Of a stretch of 64,000 bases of DNA, positions 17,406 to 26,744 are shown one piece after another. The notes under the pieces were generated by a model, which did no database searches, was not told where the DNA came from, and saw nothing but the letters and a program-made list of their open reading frames with translations. Each line of letters begins with the position of its first letter. Position 1 is the first letter of the stretch. Origin of the DNA: Pseudoglutamicibacter albus (lineage in GTDB: Bacteria; Actinomycetota; Actinomycetes; Actinomycetales; Micrococcaceae). Location of the stretch: positions 1,116,001 to 1,180,000 of the forward strand of contig NZ_JAVDXX010000001.1 of assembly GCF_031458175.1 (NCBI RefSeq), read 5' to 3'. The translations under genes were made by a program, and so were the position numbers.

Positions 17406-18365
17406 TTATGGCGATGGATCGTGTGGCCCCGGTTGGACAGGGTTTTCGCGGGTTCCGCGGTGGCCTGGGATGGGCCGGTGCCGCACGCCGGCCTCTTGAA
17501 GTGCGCGTGCTAGGGATTCTGGGACGCGGGACATGGTTGCAGTGCGTGGGTCGCCGATGCGTTCGCCTGAACGTACGCCGTAGGTTACCCCTGAGACGGC
17601 CACCGCGAGTTCGCCACTGTATTCGGCGCGGGCTTCTTCTAAGACGGTGGTGTGGTCGGTCCAAACGGGGATGTGGGTGAGCAGGAGCCGCTGGACTGCG
17701 GCTGCTTTCGCTGCCTCCCCGGCTCGCTTTCCGGTCAGGTGGACTCCCTTGATGTGGTCGTCGCGTCCTTCTTGGAATGCGGCCTCACACAAGAAGAGGT
17801 CGGCATCACGGGCGGCTTCGACGAGTTCGGGGCATTCGTCCGTATCTCCTGAATAGGTCAATACGGAGTGGATTTGCCGGCCTTCGAGGATCTCGTGTCC
17901 TTCAATGCGGAACGCATAGGCCTCATCGACGGGATGGACCACCGGATACGGTGTTACGGTCAGCGGCCCTATCGTGACGGCTTCGTATGCAACCCAATCC
18001 CGGAAGTCGAAGTCTTCACGCATACCCGGATCACGCGGTAGGCCGTAGGCATCTGCCATGCGGTCGGCGGTATCGGCTGGGCCATAGACCCGCACGCGGT
18101 CCCTGCCCCAGCCTTCTGGGTCCCAGTGCACTGCAACGTGTAACCCGCACAGATCCATGCAGTGGTCTGGATGCAGATGGGATATCAGGACCGCGTCGAT
18201 GTCTTTGAGGTCCATGTAGCGTTGCAGTACGCCAAGGGATCCGGACCCGAAATCCAGTAGCACGCGCCACGGGCGGGTTCCGTCGTGTGCGGTCAGCAGA
18301 TAGCACGATGCAGGCGAGCCGGGGCCTGGGAATGATCCCGTGGAGCCGATGATCGTCAGTTTCAT
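17406..18365 (-). CDS. MBL-fold metallo-hydrolase (RNase Z / cyclic-phosphodiesterase-like)
   Basis: The 319-residue protein has a metallo-beta-lactamase fold: HLHPDH (about residues 63-68) binds the metal pair, with later ligands in [19 protein letters not shown] and LLTHIPVW. Members hydrolyse phosphodiesters or related esters; the true substrate of this actinobacterial clade is not known. The gene lies 14 bases after murI and before rph, its standard place in Actinobacteria, so it is probably in the murI transcript. GGAG precedes the ATG. The last 50 or so residues are a Pro/Arg-rich tail beyond the fold. Confidence 0.88.
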   Translation of the reverse strand: MKLTIIGSTGSFPGPGSPASCYLLTAHDGTRPWRVLLDFGSGSLGVLQRYMDLKDIDAVLISHLHPDHCMDLCGLHVAVHWDPEGWGRDRVRVYGPADTADRMADAYGLPRDPGMREDFDFRDWVAYEAVTIGPLTVTPYPVVHPVDEAYAFRIEGHEILEGRQIHSVLTYSGDTDECPELVEAARDADLFLCEAAFQEGRDDHIKGVHLTGKRAGEAAKAAAVQRLLLTHIPVWTDHTTVLEEARAEYSGELAVAVSGVTYGVRSGERIGDPRTATMSRVPESLARALQEAGVRHRPIPGHRGTRENPVQPGPHDPSP

Positions 18366-18379
18366 GTCATGAGCTCCGA

Positions 18380-19357
18380 TTAAGTGTTGTCGGGATATCG
18401 CGGGATCATGTGGGTTACACCCGTCACCTCGGGTCCGAGGAATCGTTGAGCCATGACCGAGAAATGCTCGGTGTCACCGGTAGCCATGAACGTGTGGCGC
18501 GCGCTCGCCTCGGGCGGGGCGATGAGGCCTGCCTCGGTGAGGGAACGGAACACGTCTTTCGCGGTCTCGTCCGCTGAGGACACCAGGCTCACGTCCTCCC
18601 CCATGACGTAAGAGATCACGCCCGTGAGCAACGGGTAGTGCGTGCACCCCAGCACGAGCGAATCCACGCCATATTCTTTGAGCGGCTGCAGATAGCTCTG
18701 GGCAACATCCAATAGTTCCTCGCCTGAGGTTTCGCCGCGTTCAACGAACTCCACAAAACGAGGGCACGCAGCCGCACGCACCTCAATATGCGGGGCGGCC
18801 GCGAACGCATCCTCATAGGCTCGTGAGCGTACCGTGGCTTGCGTACCAATCACACCGATGCGGCCCGTACGGGTTGCACGCACCGCCGCACGCACGGCCG
18901 GCTTGATCACTTCAACCACCGGGATGCCGTAACCCACCGTGTAACGCTCGCGTGCATCGTGCAAAACAGCGGCCGAGGCTGTGTTGCATGCGATCACCAA
19001 AAGCTTGACACCGGCCTCGACCAGCTGGTCCATGATGTCGAGCGCATTCGCGCGCACCTGCGCAAGCTGCAACGGCCCATACGGGCCGCGCCCGGTATCC
19101 CCCACATAGAGGATGGACTCCTGTGGAAGCTGATCGATGATCGCGCGAGCCACCGTGAGCCCGCCAACCCCGGAATCGAACACGCCGATCGGCGCCAACG
19201 TGGGATCACTCGCTGAAGCTTCTCCACGCAACGCACGAGTCACCGTAGCCGCGGCGTTGTTTTCTGTTGCGACGCTGCCTTCCACTGAGGCGTTTTCTGC
19301 TGAGGCGCTATCCGCTCGGGCGCTATCTGCTAAGGCAGAGTTCAATGCCGGTTTCAT
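18380..19357 (-). CDS. murI: Glutamate racemase
   Basis: MurI converts L- to D-glutamate for peptidoglycan. The catalytic signatures are [27 protein letters not shown], the first Cys in [10 protein letters not shown] and the second in LGCTHYPLL. An Ala/Ser/Glu-rich N-terminal extension of about 55 residues comes from 15-bp minirepeats and is unusual for the family. The ATG at 19357 follows GGAG closely; an ATG at 19375 is an alternative. It lies 48 bases after the DUF2017 gene and is followed by the MBL hydrolase. Confidence 0.93.
   Translation of the reverse strand: MKPALNSALADSARADSASAENASVEGSVATENNAAATVTRALRGEASASDPTLAPIGVFDSGVGGLTVARAIIDQLPQESILYVGDTGRGPYGPLQLAQVRANALDIMDQLVEAGVKLLVIACNTASAAVLHDARERYTVGYGIPVVEVIKPAVRAAVRATRTGRIGVIGTQATVRSRAYEDAFAAAPHIEVRAAACPRFVEFVERGETSGEELLDVAQSYLQPLKEYGVDSLVLGCTHYPLLTGVISYVMGEDVSLVSSADETAKDVFRSLTEAGLIAPPEASARHTFMATGDTEHFSVMAQRFLGPEVTGVTHMIPRYPDNT
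19287..19346. repeat. 15-bp minirepeats in the murI 5' end
   Basis: Units at 19287-19301, 19302-19316 and 19317-19331 share (g/c)(a/g)ggcgNtNtcNgct, and a decayed fourth unit follows at 19332-19346. They encode the Ala/Asp/Ser-rich start of MurI in frame. Confidence 0.7.
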
Positions 19358-19405
19358 GGTCTCCGTTATGCACATAGAAAATGAGGTGCTTGATGCGTAT
19401 CTAGG

Positions 19406-20122
19406 CTAAGCCTTTCCACGCAACAACGCATGCATGAGTGAGTCTTGCAGCCACGAGGTGAAGCCGTAAAGCATAACCATGCCTTGGTCCGGGTCATCGG
19501 ACACTCCTTGTTCCATGGCTTCCTGCACGCGATCAGCGTCCTGTTGATCCTCGATGCCCAGGCGGGCTGCCAATACAAGCCGCATGACGTTGAGTGTCGA
19601 GGCCACCTGCCCCGCTTTCTCATGCGGAATCAAAAATGGGTCTTTCATCACAGCACGCGCAAGCCACTTCAAGCCTTCCCTTTGACGAGCGATGAGCCCC
19701 GGCTCGGTGCGTGCACGCATCGCTGCATCCGCACCGTCAAGGGCGCCCACCGCGTCATCGGTATGGATCGAACGCGGCAAGATAGCCAAAAGCGCTGGGT
19801 CGTGAGGGTCATCCAACGTAGCCGACCCGCCTAGCAGCGAGGCCCCCGCGTCCGCTATGTCGTTACTGAGCCCCAGTTCTTCCCACCAGCGGTCTGCCCC
19901 GTCGGCTGTTACATCTGTAGGTTCTTCTACGGTGTTTGAGGCTTTCCTTGAAGCGGCGTCCGTTGTGCCCGATGCGGCCTTCAGACCCGCATCGACGTGT
20001 TCGGCTTCACGCCCGGCAAGCAACTGGTCGATGTCGCGAGCCAGCATCACCAACAGCTGGGCCTCTGCGTAGTCAAGTTCAGTTGAATAGCCTTTTCGTG
20101 TAGCTCTGAAAGGACGTGCCAT
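19406..20122 (-). CDS. DUF2017-family protein
   Basis: The family is found next to clpS in Actinobacteria and is of unknown function. This member has 238 residues. It begins MARPFRATRKGYSTELDYAEAQLLVMLARD, as relatives do, and is mostly helical with an acidic Ala/Thr-rich linker around residues 50-80. Its ATG overlaps the clpS stop by one base (TGATG), so the two are translationally coupled; a link to ClpS-dependent proteolysis is suggested only by this context. Confidence 0.85.
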   Translation of the reverse strand: MARPFRATRKGYSTELDYAEAQLLVMLARDIDQLLAGREAEHVDAGLKAASGTTDAASRKASNTVEEPTDVTADGADRWWEELGLSNDIADAGASLLGGSATLDDPHDPALLAILPRSIHTDDAVGALDGADAAMRARTEPGLIARQREGLKWLARAVMKDPFLIPHEKAGQVASTLNVMRLVLAARLGIEDQQDADRVQEAMEQGVSDDPDQGMVMLYGFTSWLQDSLMHALLRGKA

Positions 20123-20421
20123 CAGGCGTCGCCTCCGCGCATCGTGGCCTGCAAACCGAAACCGTGCATCGCTTCAACATCGGCTTCGATCTTTTCCCGC
20201 GGCCCGCGAGCCACCACGGCCTTGCCCGAATGGTGCACTTCAAGCATGAGTTTCTGTGCAACCGAATCCGAATAGCCGAAGTACGTGCGGAACACGTAGG
20301 AAACATAGGACATCAAATTGACCGGGTCATCCCACACAACAAGCTCGAAAGGGCGCGAGGCAGCGGGTGCGAACGCGTTGTCCTTCTCCACTTGATAACT
20401 CACAGAGGTTGCGGCAGCCAT
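20122..20421 (-). CDS. clpS: ATP-dependent Clp protease adaptor ClpS
   Basis: ClpS delivers N-degron substrates to the ClpAP/ClpCP protease. The 99-residue product has the ClpS core: PFELVVWDDPVNLMSYVSYV (about residues 24-43), then FGYSDSVAQKLMLEVHHSGK and the C-terminal REKIEADVEAMHGFGLQAT. The frame is open upstream to 20595, overlapping pncB, but the ATG at 20421 lies 7 bases after TACAAT and gives the family length. Heads the clpS-DUF2017-murI-MBL run. Confidence 0.94.
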   Translation of the reverse strand: MAAATSVSYQVEKDNAFAPAASRPFELVVWDDPVNLMSYVSYVFRTYFGYSDSVAQKLMLEVHHSGKAVVARGPREKIEADVEAMHGFGLQATMRGGDA

Positions 20422-20428
20422 ACGACAC

Positions 20429-20434
20429 ATTGTA
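20429..20434 (-). promoter_or_regulatory. -10 box (TACAAT) of clpS
   Basis: TACAAT on the minus strand, close to the consensus, ends 7 bases before the clpS ATG and predicts a leaderless mRNA. It is divergent from the pncB promoter 41 bases away. Confidence 0.6.
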
Positions 20435-20474
20435 GTGGTGGGACCCGAGTGCCGCCTCAGAGGGCTTGACATAT

Positions 20475-20480
20475 TAGGCT
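20475..20480 (+). promoter_or_regulatory. -10 box (TAGGCT) of pncB
   Basis: TAGGCT ends 6 bases before the pncB ATG. A TTGACA at 20466-20471 is too close to be its -35 element. The gap GGGGAC is a poor ribosome site, so leaderless initiation is likely. Confidence 0.5.
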
Positions 20481-20486
20481 GGGGAC

Positions 20487-21794
20487 ATGTCAACGAGCAC
20501 GTCACTGATGACCGACCGCTACGAGCTGACCATGATCGAGGCCGCGATGGCCTCCGGTACAGCAAACCGTAAGAGTGTATTTGAAGTTTTCGCACGCCGC
20601 CTCCCGGAAGGGCGCCGCTACGGCCTTTTGGCCGGTACCGGACGGTTCCTTGAGGGGCTTGAAAACTTCCGTTTCACCACCGAAGACCTCGATTACCTCT
20701 CGGATAACAAAGTGGTTGGCGAAGCGATGCTCAACTGGCTCGCCGATTTCCGTTTCTCCGGCAATATCACCGGCTACGCCGAAGGTGAGATCTATTTCCC
20801 GAACTCCCCGATCATGCAGGTCGAGGCCACGTTCGCTGAAGCGGTGATCCTGGAAACCTATCTGCTCTCAGTGCTCAACTATGACACCGCGGTCGCCTCA
20901 GCGGCATCCCGCATGATCGCTGTAGCGGGCGGACGGCCATGCATTGAGATGGGATCGCGGCGGGCCAACGAAGAGTCCGCGATCGCGGCGGCACGCGCGG
21001 CCGCCATCGCAGGCTTTGCTAGCACCTCCAACCTTGAAGCGGGCCGCCGCTACGGTCTCACAACCGCGGGCACGGCCGCGCATTCCTTCACCCTGCTGCA
21101 CGATTCTGAGCGTGAGGCGTTCAAAGCCCAGATTGATTCGATGGGCGTTGACACGACCCTGCTCGTGGATACCTACGATGTGGAGCAGGCCGTGCGCACC
21201 GCCGTTGAGGTAGCAGGGCCCCAGCTTGGTGGTGTGCGCTTGGACTCAGGTGATTTGCTGTCCCAGGCGGTATGGGTGCGGGAGCTTCTCGATGATCTCG
21301 GCAACCCGAATACCAAGATCATCGTGACCTCGGACCTCAACGAGTACGCGATCGCAGCGCTACGTTCTGCCCCAGTGGATGGTTACGGGGTCGGAACCCA
21401 GCTCGTGACCGGCTCGGGTGCACCGACCGCCTCCATGGTGTACAAGCTGGTTGCGCGTCAGGGCAATGACGGCCAGTGGGTTCCGGTCGCGAAATCGGCA
21501 TCCGGTAAGAAGTCGGTGGGTGGTAAGAAGTATGCTTACCGCCAGATCAATGAACGCGGCCGCGCAACCGCTGAGCTGATCGGTGTGAACCGGGTTCCTT
21601 CCGGGGCCACCGATAGCGACCGCCCGCTGCAGATCCCACTCGTGGTGAACGGCGAAATCCAGGATGGTTTGACCGGAGCTGCAGGTGTCGAGGCTGCGAT
21701 CGAGCGGCGTAAAGCTTCGATCGAAGAAATGCCGGGGCGTGCACGCCAGCTGATGCGTGGCGAACCCGTGGTCCCAACGCTGATCGAGGACTAA
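20487..21794 (+). CDS. pncB: Nicotinate phosphoribosyltransferase
   Basis: PncB joins nicotinate to PRPP, using ATP, to make nicotinate mononucleotide in the NAD salvage pathway. The 435-residue protein starts STSLMTDRYELTMIEAAMAS and contains FEVFARRLPEGRRYGLLAG, the MGSRRANEESAIAAARAA motif, VDTYDVEQAV, GGVRLDSGDL and VGTQLVTGSGAPT, all typical. Divergent placement from clpS is common in Actinobacteria. Transcribed alone and ended by a strong hairpin. Confidence 0.95.
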   Translation: MSTSTSLMTDRYELTMIEAAMASGTANRKSVFEVFARRLPEGRRYGLLAGTGRFLEGLENFRFTTEDLDYLSDNKVVGEAMLNWLADFRFSGNITGYAEGEIYFPNSPIMQVEATFAEAVILETYLLSVLNYDTAVASAASRMIAVAGGRPCIEMGSRRANEESAIAAARAAAIAGFASTSNLEAGRRYGLTTAGTAAHSFTLLHDSEREAFKAQIDSMGVDTTLLVDTYDVEQAVRTAVEVAGPQLGGVRLDSGDLLSQAVWVRELLDDLGNPNTKIIVTSDLNEYAIAALRSAPVDGYGVGTQLVTGSGAPTASMVYKLVARQGNDGQWVPVAKSASGKKSVGGKKYAYRQINERGRATAELIGVNRVPSGATDSDRPLQIPLVVNGEIQDGLTGAAGVEAAIERRKASIEEMPGRARQLMRGEPVVPTLIED

Positions 21795-21820
21795 GATCAC
21801 AGAAACGAAGCACACACAAC

Positions 21821-21867
21821 CGGCGGCGCCCAGGGCATAGATCGCATATCTGTTCTGGGCGCCGCCG
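21821..21867. terminator. Hairpin terminator after pncB
   Basis: A perfect 13-bp stem (CGGCGGCGCCCAG at 21821-21833 with its inverse at 21855-21867) encloses a 21-base loop and is followed by ctgttgtt. It separates convergent pncB and the helicase gene. Confidence 0.75.
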
Positions 21868-21873
21868 CTGTTG

Positions 21874-21907
21874 TTAGGCGCCGTCCACGGTTAGGCGCCG
21901 TCCACGG
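21874..21907. repeat. 17-bp direct repeat beside the pncB terminator
   Basis: ttaggcgccgtccacgg occurs twice in tandem (21874-21890 and 21891-21907). It is intergenic and has no evident function. Confidence 0.7.
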
Positions 21908-21923
21908 CGTTTATTTTCGGCCC

Positions 21924-23705
21924 TTATTTTTGGCCGACAAACCATTTCTGTAGCGTCGAGATGCGGTTACGTAACTGCTTTTCGGAAGCCTGCGCCACCG
22001 GCGGGCCACCACTAATGGCGCGTAGCTTGTTGTGGATCTGACCGTGCGGAATACCCGTCTTATTCGCATACGCCGCAACAGACTTAGCGAGTTGGGTACG
22101 CAAATCCATGAGCTGGCGGTGATCCACGACTCCCTGTGTTTGTTCTCCCGGCGTTTGTTGCTGTGCCGCGGTCTTCCGCTTGCTCAGGTGCTTGGCCTGC
22201 CGCTGACGCAACAGCTCACCGACCTGTTCGGCATCCAGTAGGCCCGGGATGCCAAGGAAGTCAAGTTCCTCTTCGGAACCCACGCCCGCGCCTAGCCCGA
22301 ACTCACCGCCGTCGTAGAGAACACGGTCGAAGCTCGCATCCGATTCAAGGGCCTGGAAGGTGCCATGAGTGAGCTCACTTGATGCGCGCTCTTCACGGTT
22401 GGCTTGAGCCAGTTCCGCCTCGACTTCCTGCACTGTCTGGTCTTCACCGCTACTTGGCCGGTCCAGTGCGTGATCGCGCTCTACCTCCATCTCGTTGGCA
22501 AGATGCGTCAAAACAGGCACCGAGGGCAAGAAGACGCTCGCGACCTCGCCGCGCTTGCGGGAACGCACGAAGCGCCCGATCGCCTGAGCAAAGAACAGTG
22601 GTGTGGACGTGGAGGTCGCATAAACGCCGACTGCCAAACGCGGCACGTCAACACCCTCAGACACCATGCGCACGGCGACCATCCATCGTTTCGTGTTCTC
22701 TGTGAAGTCCTCGATGTGTTGCGAGGCCCCGGCATCATCGGAGAGCACAACCGTGGTCTTCTCGCCTGTGATGCGATCCAGGATCGCCGCATACGCACGC
22801 GCGCTATCTTGGTCGGTTGCGATCACCAACCCGCCGGCATCCGGAACGCTTCGACGCACCTCAGTCAAACGCTGATCCGCTGCGCGAAGAACCTTCGGGA
22901 TCCACTCACCCTCAGGGTTCAAAGCGGTACGCCACGCGGACTGTGTGATGTCTTTGGTCGCGGCCTCCCCCAACTGGGCTTCCATCTCTTCACCTGTTGA
23001 GGTGCGCCACCGCATCGAACCGGAATAGGCCATAAACATGACAGGGCGAACAACGTGGTCCTTGAGCGCCTCACCATAACCGTAGGTGTAGTCGGCTTTC
23101 GAACGGCGGATGCCCTCTTCGTCTTCTACATACTCAACGAACGGGATCTGCGCCGTATCCGAACGGAACGGCGTACCCGTAAGCGATAGCCTGCGCACCG
23201 CAGGCTCGAAAGCCTCCCGGATACCGTCGCCCCAGCTCAACGCGTCGCCTGCGTGGTGGACCTCGTCCAGGATCACGAGCGTCTTCCCGGCCTCAGTGCG
23301 TGCTCGATGCAGCAGCGGCTTGTTCGCAACCTGCGCGTATGTCACGGCAACGCCGATGAAGCCGCGGCCGTGGCGGCCATCGGAGTTCTTGAAGTTCGGG
23401 TCAATGGAGAGCCCGATGCGGGCGGCGGCGTCAGCCCACTGCGTCTTCAGGTGCTCGGTCGGCGCTACAACAGTGATGCGGTTGATGGTGCCGCGCTCAA
23501 CCAGGGTCTTGGCTACACGCAACGCGAACGTTGTTTTACCTGCGCCTGGGGTTGCAACTGCAAGGAAGTCCTTCTCTGGGCTGTTGAAGAACGCTTCAAG
23601 AGCCTCTGCCTGCCACTGCCGCAGCTTAGGAGCTGTGCCCCACGCGGCTCGTTCCGGATACGCCGGTGGCATGTCCTCGCCCACGGAAAACAGGGCATCG
23701 GACAT
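21924..23705 (-). CDS. DEAD/DEAH-box SF2 helicase
   Basis: This 593-residue SF2 helicase has Walker A ATPGAGKTT (51-59), the motif II box LDEVHH, motif III LTGTPFRSD and a C-terminal helicase domain with EGVDVPRLAVGVY and QAIGRFVRSRKRG. The plan resembles actinobacterial UvrB/Rad25-like DNA helicases; a role in DNA repair is plausible but not shown. The C-terminal region after residue 440 is Gln/Glu-rich and ends in a small helical domain. The ATG at 23705 gives the family-like MSDALFSVGED; GTG/ATG codons upstream to 23723 are alternatives. Confidence 0.85.
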   Translation of the reverse strand: MSDALFSVGEDMPPAYPERAAWGTAPKLRQWQAEALEAFFNSPEKDFLAVATPGAGKTTFALRVAKTLVERGTINRITVVAPTEHLKTQWADAAARIGLSIDPNFKNSDGRHGRGFIGVAVTYAQVANKPLLHRARTEAGKTLVILDEVHHAGDALSWGDGIREAFEPAVRRLSLTGTPFRSDTAQIPFVEYVEDEEGIRRSKADYTYGYGEALKDHVVRPVMFMAYSGSMRWRTSTGEEMEAQLGEAATKDITQSAWRTALNPEGEWIPKVLRAADQRLTEVRRSVPDAGGLVIATDQDSARAYAAILDRITGEKTTVVLSDDAGASQHIEDFTENTKRWMVAVRMVSEGVDVPRLAVGVYATSTSTPLFFAQAIGRFVRSRKRGEVASVFLPSVPVLTHLANEMEVERDHALDRPSSGEDQTVQEVEAELAQANREERASSELTHGTFQALESDASFDRVLYDGGEFGLGAGVGSEEELDFLGIPGLLDAEQVGELLRQRQAKHLSKRKTAAQQQTPGEQTQGVVDHRQLMDLRTQLAKSVAAYANKTGIPHGQIHNKLRAISGGPPVAQASEKQLRNRISTLQKWFVGQK

Positions 23706-23865
23706 AAAGGCATCACTCCACAATCATTCTTCAACCATCAGAAACAGAGCACCGGTTTCTATGCGGAAACGGGCGCAACAAAACAAGCATCGCGTGCAAC
23801 GAACACGGCTTGGAAACAGCGCGACAGTGAACCGCTGGGTCAACCGGCGCAGATGCTGGGCTAGC

Positions 23866-24153
23866 TTAGTCGCCCATCATCGAATCATAGACTTCCTTGC
23901 AGTCCGGGCACACCGGGAACTTCTGCGGGTCACGGCCTGGGACCCAAACCTTGCCGCACAAAGCGATCACCGGTTCACCCGTGAGGGCGGACTCCATGAT
24001 TTTGTCTTTCTGCACGTAGTGCGCAAAACGTTCATGGTCCCCTGGTTCCGACAACTGCTCTTGCAGCTGCCGGTCCATCACAGCAGTGCCGCCAGGTGAG
24101 GCGGTGTCAGGTGAGGCCGGATCGTTGGCATAGGGATCGTTGAGAGAACTCAT
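23866..24153 (-). CDS. DUF3039-family small protein
   Basis: The 95-residue product has the DUF3039 core: GDHERFAHYVQKDKIMESAL, then VIALCGKVWVPGRDP and FPVCPDCKEVYD. The three Cys residues (CGK, CPDC) form a likely single-metal site. The family is confined to Actinobacteria and its function is unknown; zinc binding is inference. The frame is open to 24210, but the ATG at 24153 lies 7 bases after TAGAAT and gives the usual length. Probably transcribed on its own, downstream of the ABC permease. Confidence 0.88.
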   Translation of the reverse strand: MSSLNDPYANDPASPDTASPGGTAVMDRQLQEQLSEPGDHERFAHYVQKDKIMESALTGEPVIALCGKVWVPGRDPQKFPVCPDCKEVYDSMMGD

Positions 24154-24160
24154 GCGACCC

Positions 24161-24166
24161 ATTCTA
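24161..24166 (-). promoter_or_regulatory. -10 box (TAGAAT) of the DUF3039 gene
   Basis: TAGAAT on the minus strand ends 7 bases before the ATG at 24153, with no Shine-Dalgarno site, predicting a leaderless mRNA. Confidence 0.55.
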
Positions 24167-24206
24167 TGCCGCCTTCGCCCGAGCGCACACGAGGAAAGAT
24201 GATTGA

Positions 24207-25787
24207 TCACGCGTGGCGGATCACGGTCTGCATCAGTTCAGGCGTCGAACGGTCATACCATTTCCCGCCTAGCCAGATACCTACTACACAGATCACCAGA
24301 CCCCACACGATGTCGAACGCGGCGGTTACCGCGAGCGGAACCACGCGCGCCTCGTTCCACGCCATGAGGTAGAAGACCATGGTAGGCGCGAGCAGAATGG
24401 CTACCGCGACGAGGTAGAGGGTCTGGGTAATGAATATCCGCATACCGGCGCCCTGTGGCGTTTGGAACGGGGAGTCCCCGGGCTGTGGAACCGCATAAAT
24501 CCAGCGTGCCGATACCAGCGCGGACAGCCCCAATGAAACACCGAGTGCTGCCAGCGAAGCCAGTAGCGAATCAGGAATCATTTCGACGCGGTCCAGAATC
24601 AGCAACGGAACCACCGCGGATAGTCCGACTGCTATGAATGAGAGCGGTAGCACCGCAACTACACGGCCCAGCCGGTCCTGCCAGCCACGCACCCCGGTGA
24701 GAACATGTGTATGGAACGCCGTTGAGTCATAAGAAATATCGGCAGAAATACTGAACCCCATGAGCGCGCCAACCATAATGCCGGCGAGGTGGCCACCGAA
24801 AGCAGCCTCCGGTTGGAACAGTGGCATGAATATGCCGATCACCACGATGAGGACCGGCACCATGATCAAAGAGGCCGAATAGCGGGCGTCCTTAAGCCAA
24901 TAGATCAGCGCGCGGCCGGCAATCGCACCCCACGGAGTTGCCGGCATGCGCCCGATCCAGCCCAGCCCCTTCACGTCTTTCGATGCGGCCGTATGCGGAG
25001 GAGACACCGCGGCCTTCTTGACGATGCGAACATAGAGAACCCAGCACACCACAAGGCTCACAAAACCGATCGCGCCACTGATCACGCCGTGGACCATGTT
25101 CCCCGATGCAAAGGCCCACACAGCACCAAAGAACGCACCGAACGGCGAATATGAGCTCACGGTAGCTAACGTGCTTAGAACGTTCACAATCAGGTGGTGA
25201 TCCGTCTCCGGACCCAACGTGGCCATCATCGGCCCCATGAACATGACCGGGAGGAACAAGACCACAGTCCCTAATTCACGCACACCACGCTTGACACCCA
25301 CCGTGCTAAACCACGTCATGAACGTACGCCCAAAAAGCTGCGCCGCCAACGCTGAGAACAGCCCGGCAACAATCCCCCACGCGAGCAAGTCAGCGTTGAA
25401 CTTAAAGGAGAAGGCAGCGATCAGCATGAAGATCAACGTTGCCACGCCAGGGACTCCGATGAAACCGGCGAGTAACAACCCTGGAGCGAGCTTTCCGGCG
25501 CTGATGGGGAACAACGCAAAGCGTTGCGGCTCCATCGCCCCGTCCATGCCGGTGAAGAACGCGGGCACAACAGTCCAACCCAGCACTACCAGAGCGCTCA
25601 GAGTCACCACGATCATCTGGGCAAAAGGCGCATCTTCCGGGGTCATCGCCGCCAACGCCAACGCACCGATCACCAGCAGGAACCCCATGTACAGCCCACC
25701 CAGGATCACGCCAAAGAGTTGCCATTTATTGCGGATAAGGCCGTTAATGAACAGCCTCCACCGCAGCTTGATCAGCTGTGCAACCAA
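24207..25787 (-). CDS. ABC transporter permease
   Basis: This 526-residue membrane protein has about 10-12 hydrophobic helices, starting with RNKWQLFGVILGGLYMGFLL (19-38). It is the membrane partner of the ATPase encoded just upstream, whose stop it overlaps. The pair looks like an ABC-2-type exporter, but the substrate is unknown. The start appears to be TTG at 25787: GGAAGG lies 6-7 bases before it and no ATG or GTG fits as well. The TTG and the 16-base overlap suggest translation coupled to the ATPase gene. Confidence 0.82.
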   Translation of the reverse strand: MVAQLIKLRWRLFINGLIRNKWQLFGVILGGLYMGFLLVIGALALAAMTPEDAPFAQMIVVTLSALVVLGWTVVPAFFTGMDGAMEPQRFALFPISAGKLAPGLLLAGFIGVPGVATLIFMLIAAFSFKFNADLLAWGIVAGLFSALAAQLFGRTFMTWFSTVGVKRGVRELGTVVLFLPVMFMGPMMATLGPETDHHLIVNVLSTLATVSSYSPFGAFFGAVWAFASGNMVHGVISGAIGFVSLVVCWVLYVRIVKKAAVSPPHTAASKDVKGLGWIGRMPATPWGAIAGRALIYWLKDARYSASLIMVPVLIVVIGIFMPLFQPEAAFGGHLAGIMVGALMGFSISADISYDSTAFHTHVLTGVRGWQDRLGRVVAVLPLSFIAVGLSAVVPLLILDRVEMIPDSLLASLAALGVSLGLSALVSARWIYAVPQPGDSPFQTPQGAGMRIFITQTLYLVAVAILLAPTMVFYLMAWNEARVVPLAVTAAFDIVWGLVICVVGIWLGGKWYDRSTPELMQTVIRHA

Positions 25788-26545
25788 GACAACCCTTCCT
25801 GCTCGCCGCGGCCACCCACCAAGTCAACAAAGCGGTCTTCAAGGGTCATACCGTCGCATACGTCCTGCACCGTCCCAGCAGCTTTGAGCCGCCCCTGCGC
25901 GATCACCGCAACATGCGTGCACATCCGCTCAACCATCGCCATGACGTGGCTCGAAATCAGGACCGTACCGCCCTGCTCAACATAGTTGTTCAAGATGTCA
26001 CGAATATTGGCACTCGAAACAGGATCCACGGCCTCGAAAGGCTCATCCAAAACCAAAACCTGCGGCGCCTGAATCATCGCACACGCGAGCGCGATCTTCT
26101 TATGCATACCCGCGGAATAATCCACAACCTGCTTATCAGCCGCGTCTTGTAGGTCCATGACCCGCAAGAGATCCTCAACGCGCGCGTTAACCACCTCGGC
26201 ATCCATGCCACGCAAACGTCCCGTGTATGTGATCAGCTGACGGCCCGAAAGCCGATCAAAAAGCCGCATACCATCAGCCAGAACGCCCAGCTTCTTCTTC
26301 GCTACGAGTGGTTCCTTCCACACATCGACGCCGTGAACATACGCATGTCCGGTATCCGGGCGTAGCAAGCCGGTCAGCATCGATAGCGTTGTGGTCTTGC
26401 CTGCCCCGTTAGGCCCCACCAAGCCATAGAACGATCCACGCGGAACGTCGAAGGCGAACGGGTAGACCGCGACCTTATCCCCGAAACTCTTACCTAGCCC
26501 ACGGAAACTCACCGCCGCCGAGGACGGATCCGCTAAACCTTGCAT
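25772..26545 (-). CDS. ABC transporter ATP-binding protein
   Basis: The 257-residue nucleotide-binding protein has Walker A (GPNGAGKTT), a variant signature YSAGMHKKIALACAMI in place of LSGGQ, Walker B VLVLDEPFEAVD and the H-loop ISSHVMAM. It powers export through the permease encoded next. The ATG at 26545 is chosen because AAGGAAG lies 7 bases upstream. An in-frame ATG at 26650 would add 35 His/Thr-rich residues and has no ribosome site. Confidence 0.9.
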   Translation of the reverse strand: MQGLADPSSAAVSFRGLGKSFGDKVAVYPFAFDVPRGSFYGLVGPNGAGKTTTLSMLTGLLRPDTGHAYVHGVDVWKEPLVAKKKLGVLADGMRLFDRLSGRQLITYTGRLRGMDAEVVNARVEDLLRVMDLQDAADKQVVDYSAGMHKKIALACAMIQAPQVLVLDEPFEAVDPVSSANIRDILNNYVEQGGTVLISSHVMAMVERMCTHVAVIAQGRLKAAGTVQDVCDGMTLEDRFVDLVGGRGEQEGLSWLHS

Positions 26546-26681
26546 CTGATAACTTCCTTGCGTCTGATGTGATGTTGTTTCATGACCTTTATGCGTAGGC
26601 CCCACCCCACGCTCATGGTTATGCGAAGGTTCGCCTGCAATATGCGTCATATAAAAATCGAACCATGCGATTTAATGCAGA

Positions 26682-26713
26682 TCAAGAGCCACACTAGAAT
26701 GTGTGGCTCTTGA
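26682..26713. terminator. Hairpin between ybbN-like and ABC genes
   Basis: A perfect 13-bp stem (26682-26694 with 26701-26713) has a 6-base loop (tagaat). It lies 31 bases beyond the ybbN-like stop on the minus strand and before the ABC operon. There is no long T tract, so it may also act as an mRNA-stabilising structure. Confidence 0.6.
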
Positions 26714-26744
26714 CACATTTTCTCCGGTTACTTCACCGGTCCAA

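Noticed and set aside
20466-20471. TTGACA as a -35 element of pncB
   Set aside because: It is only 3 bases from the TAGGCT box; 16-18 are needed.
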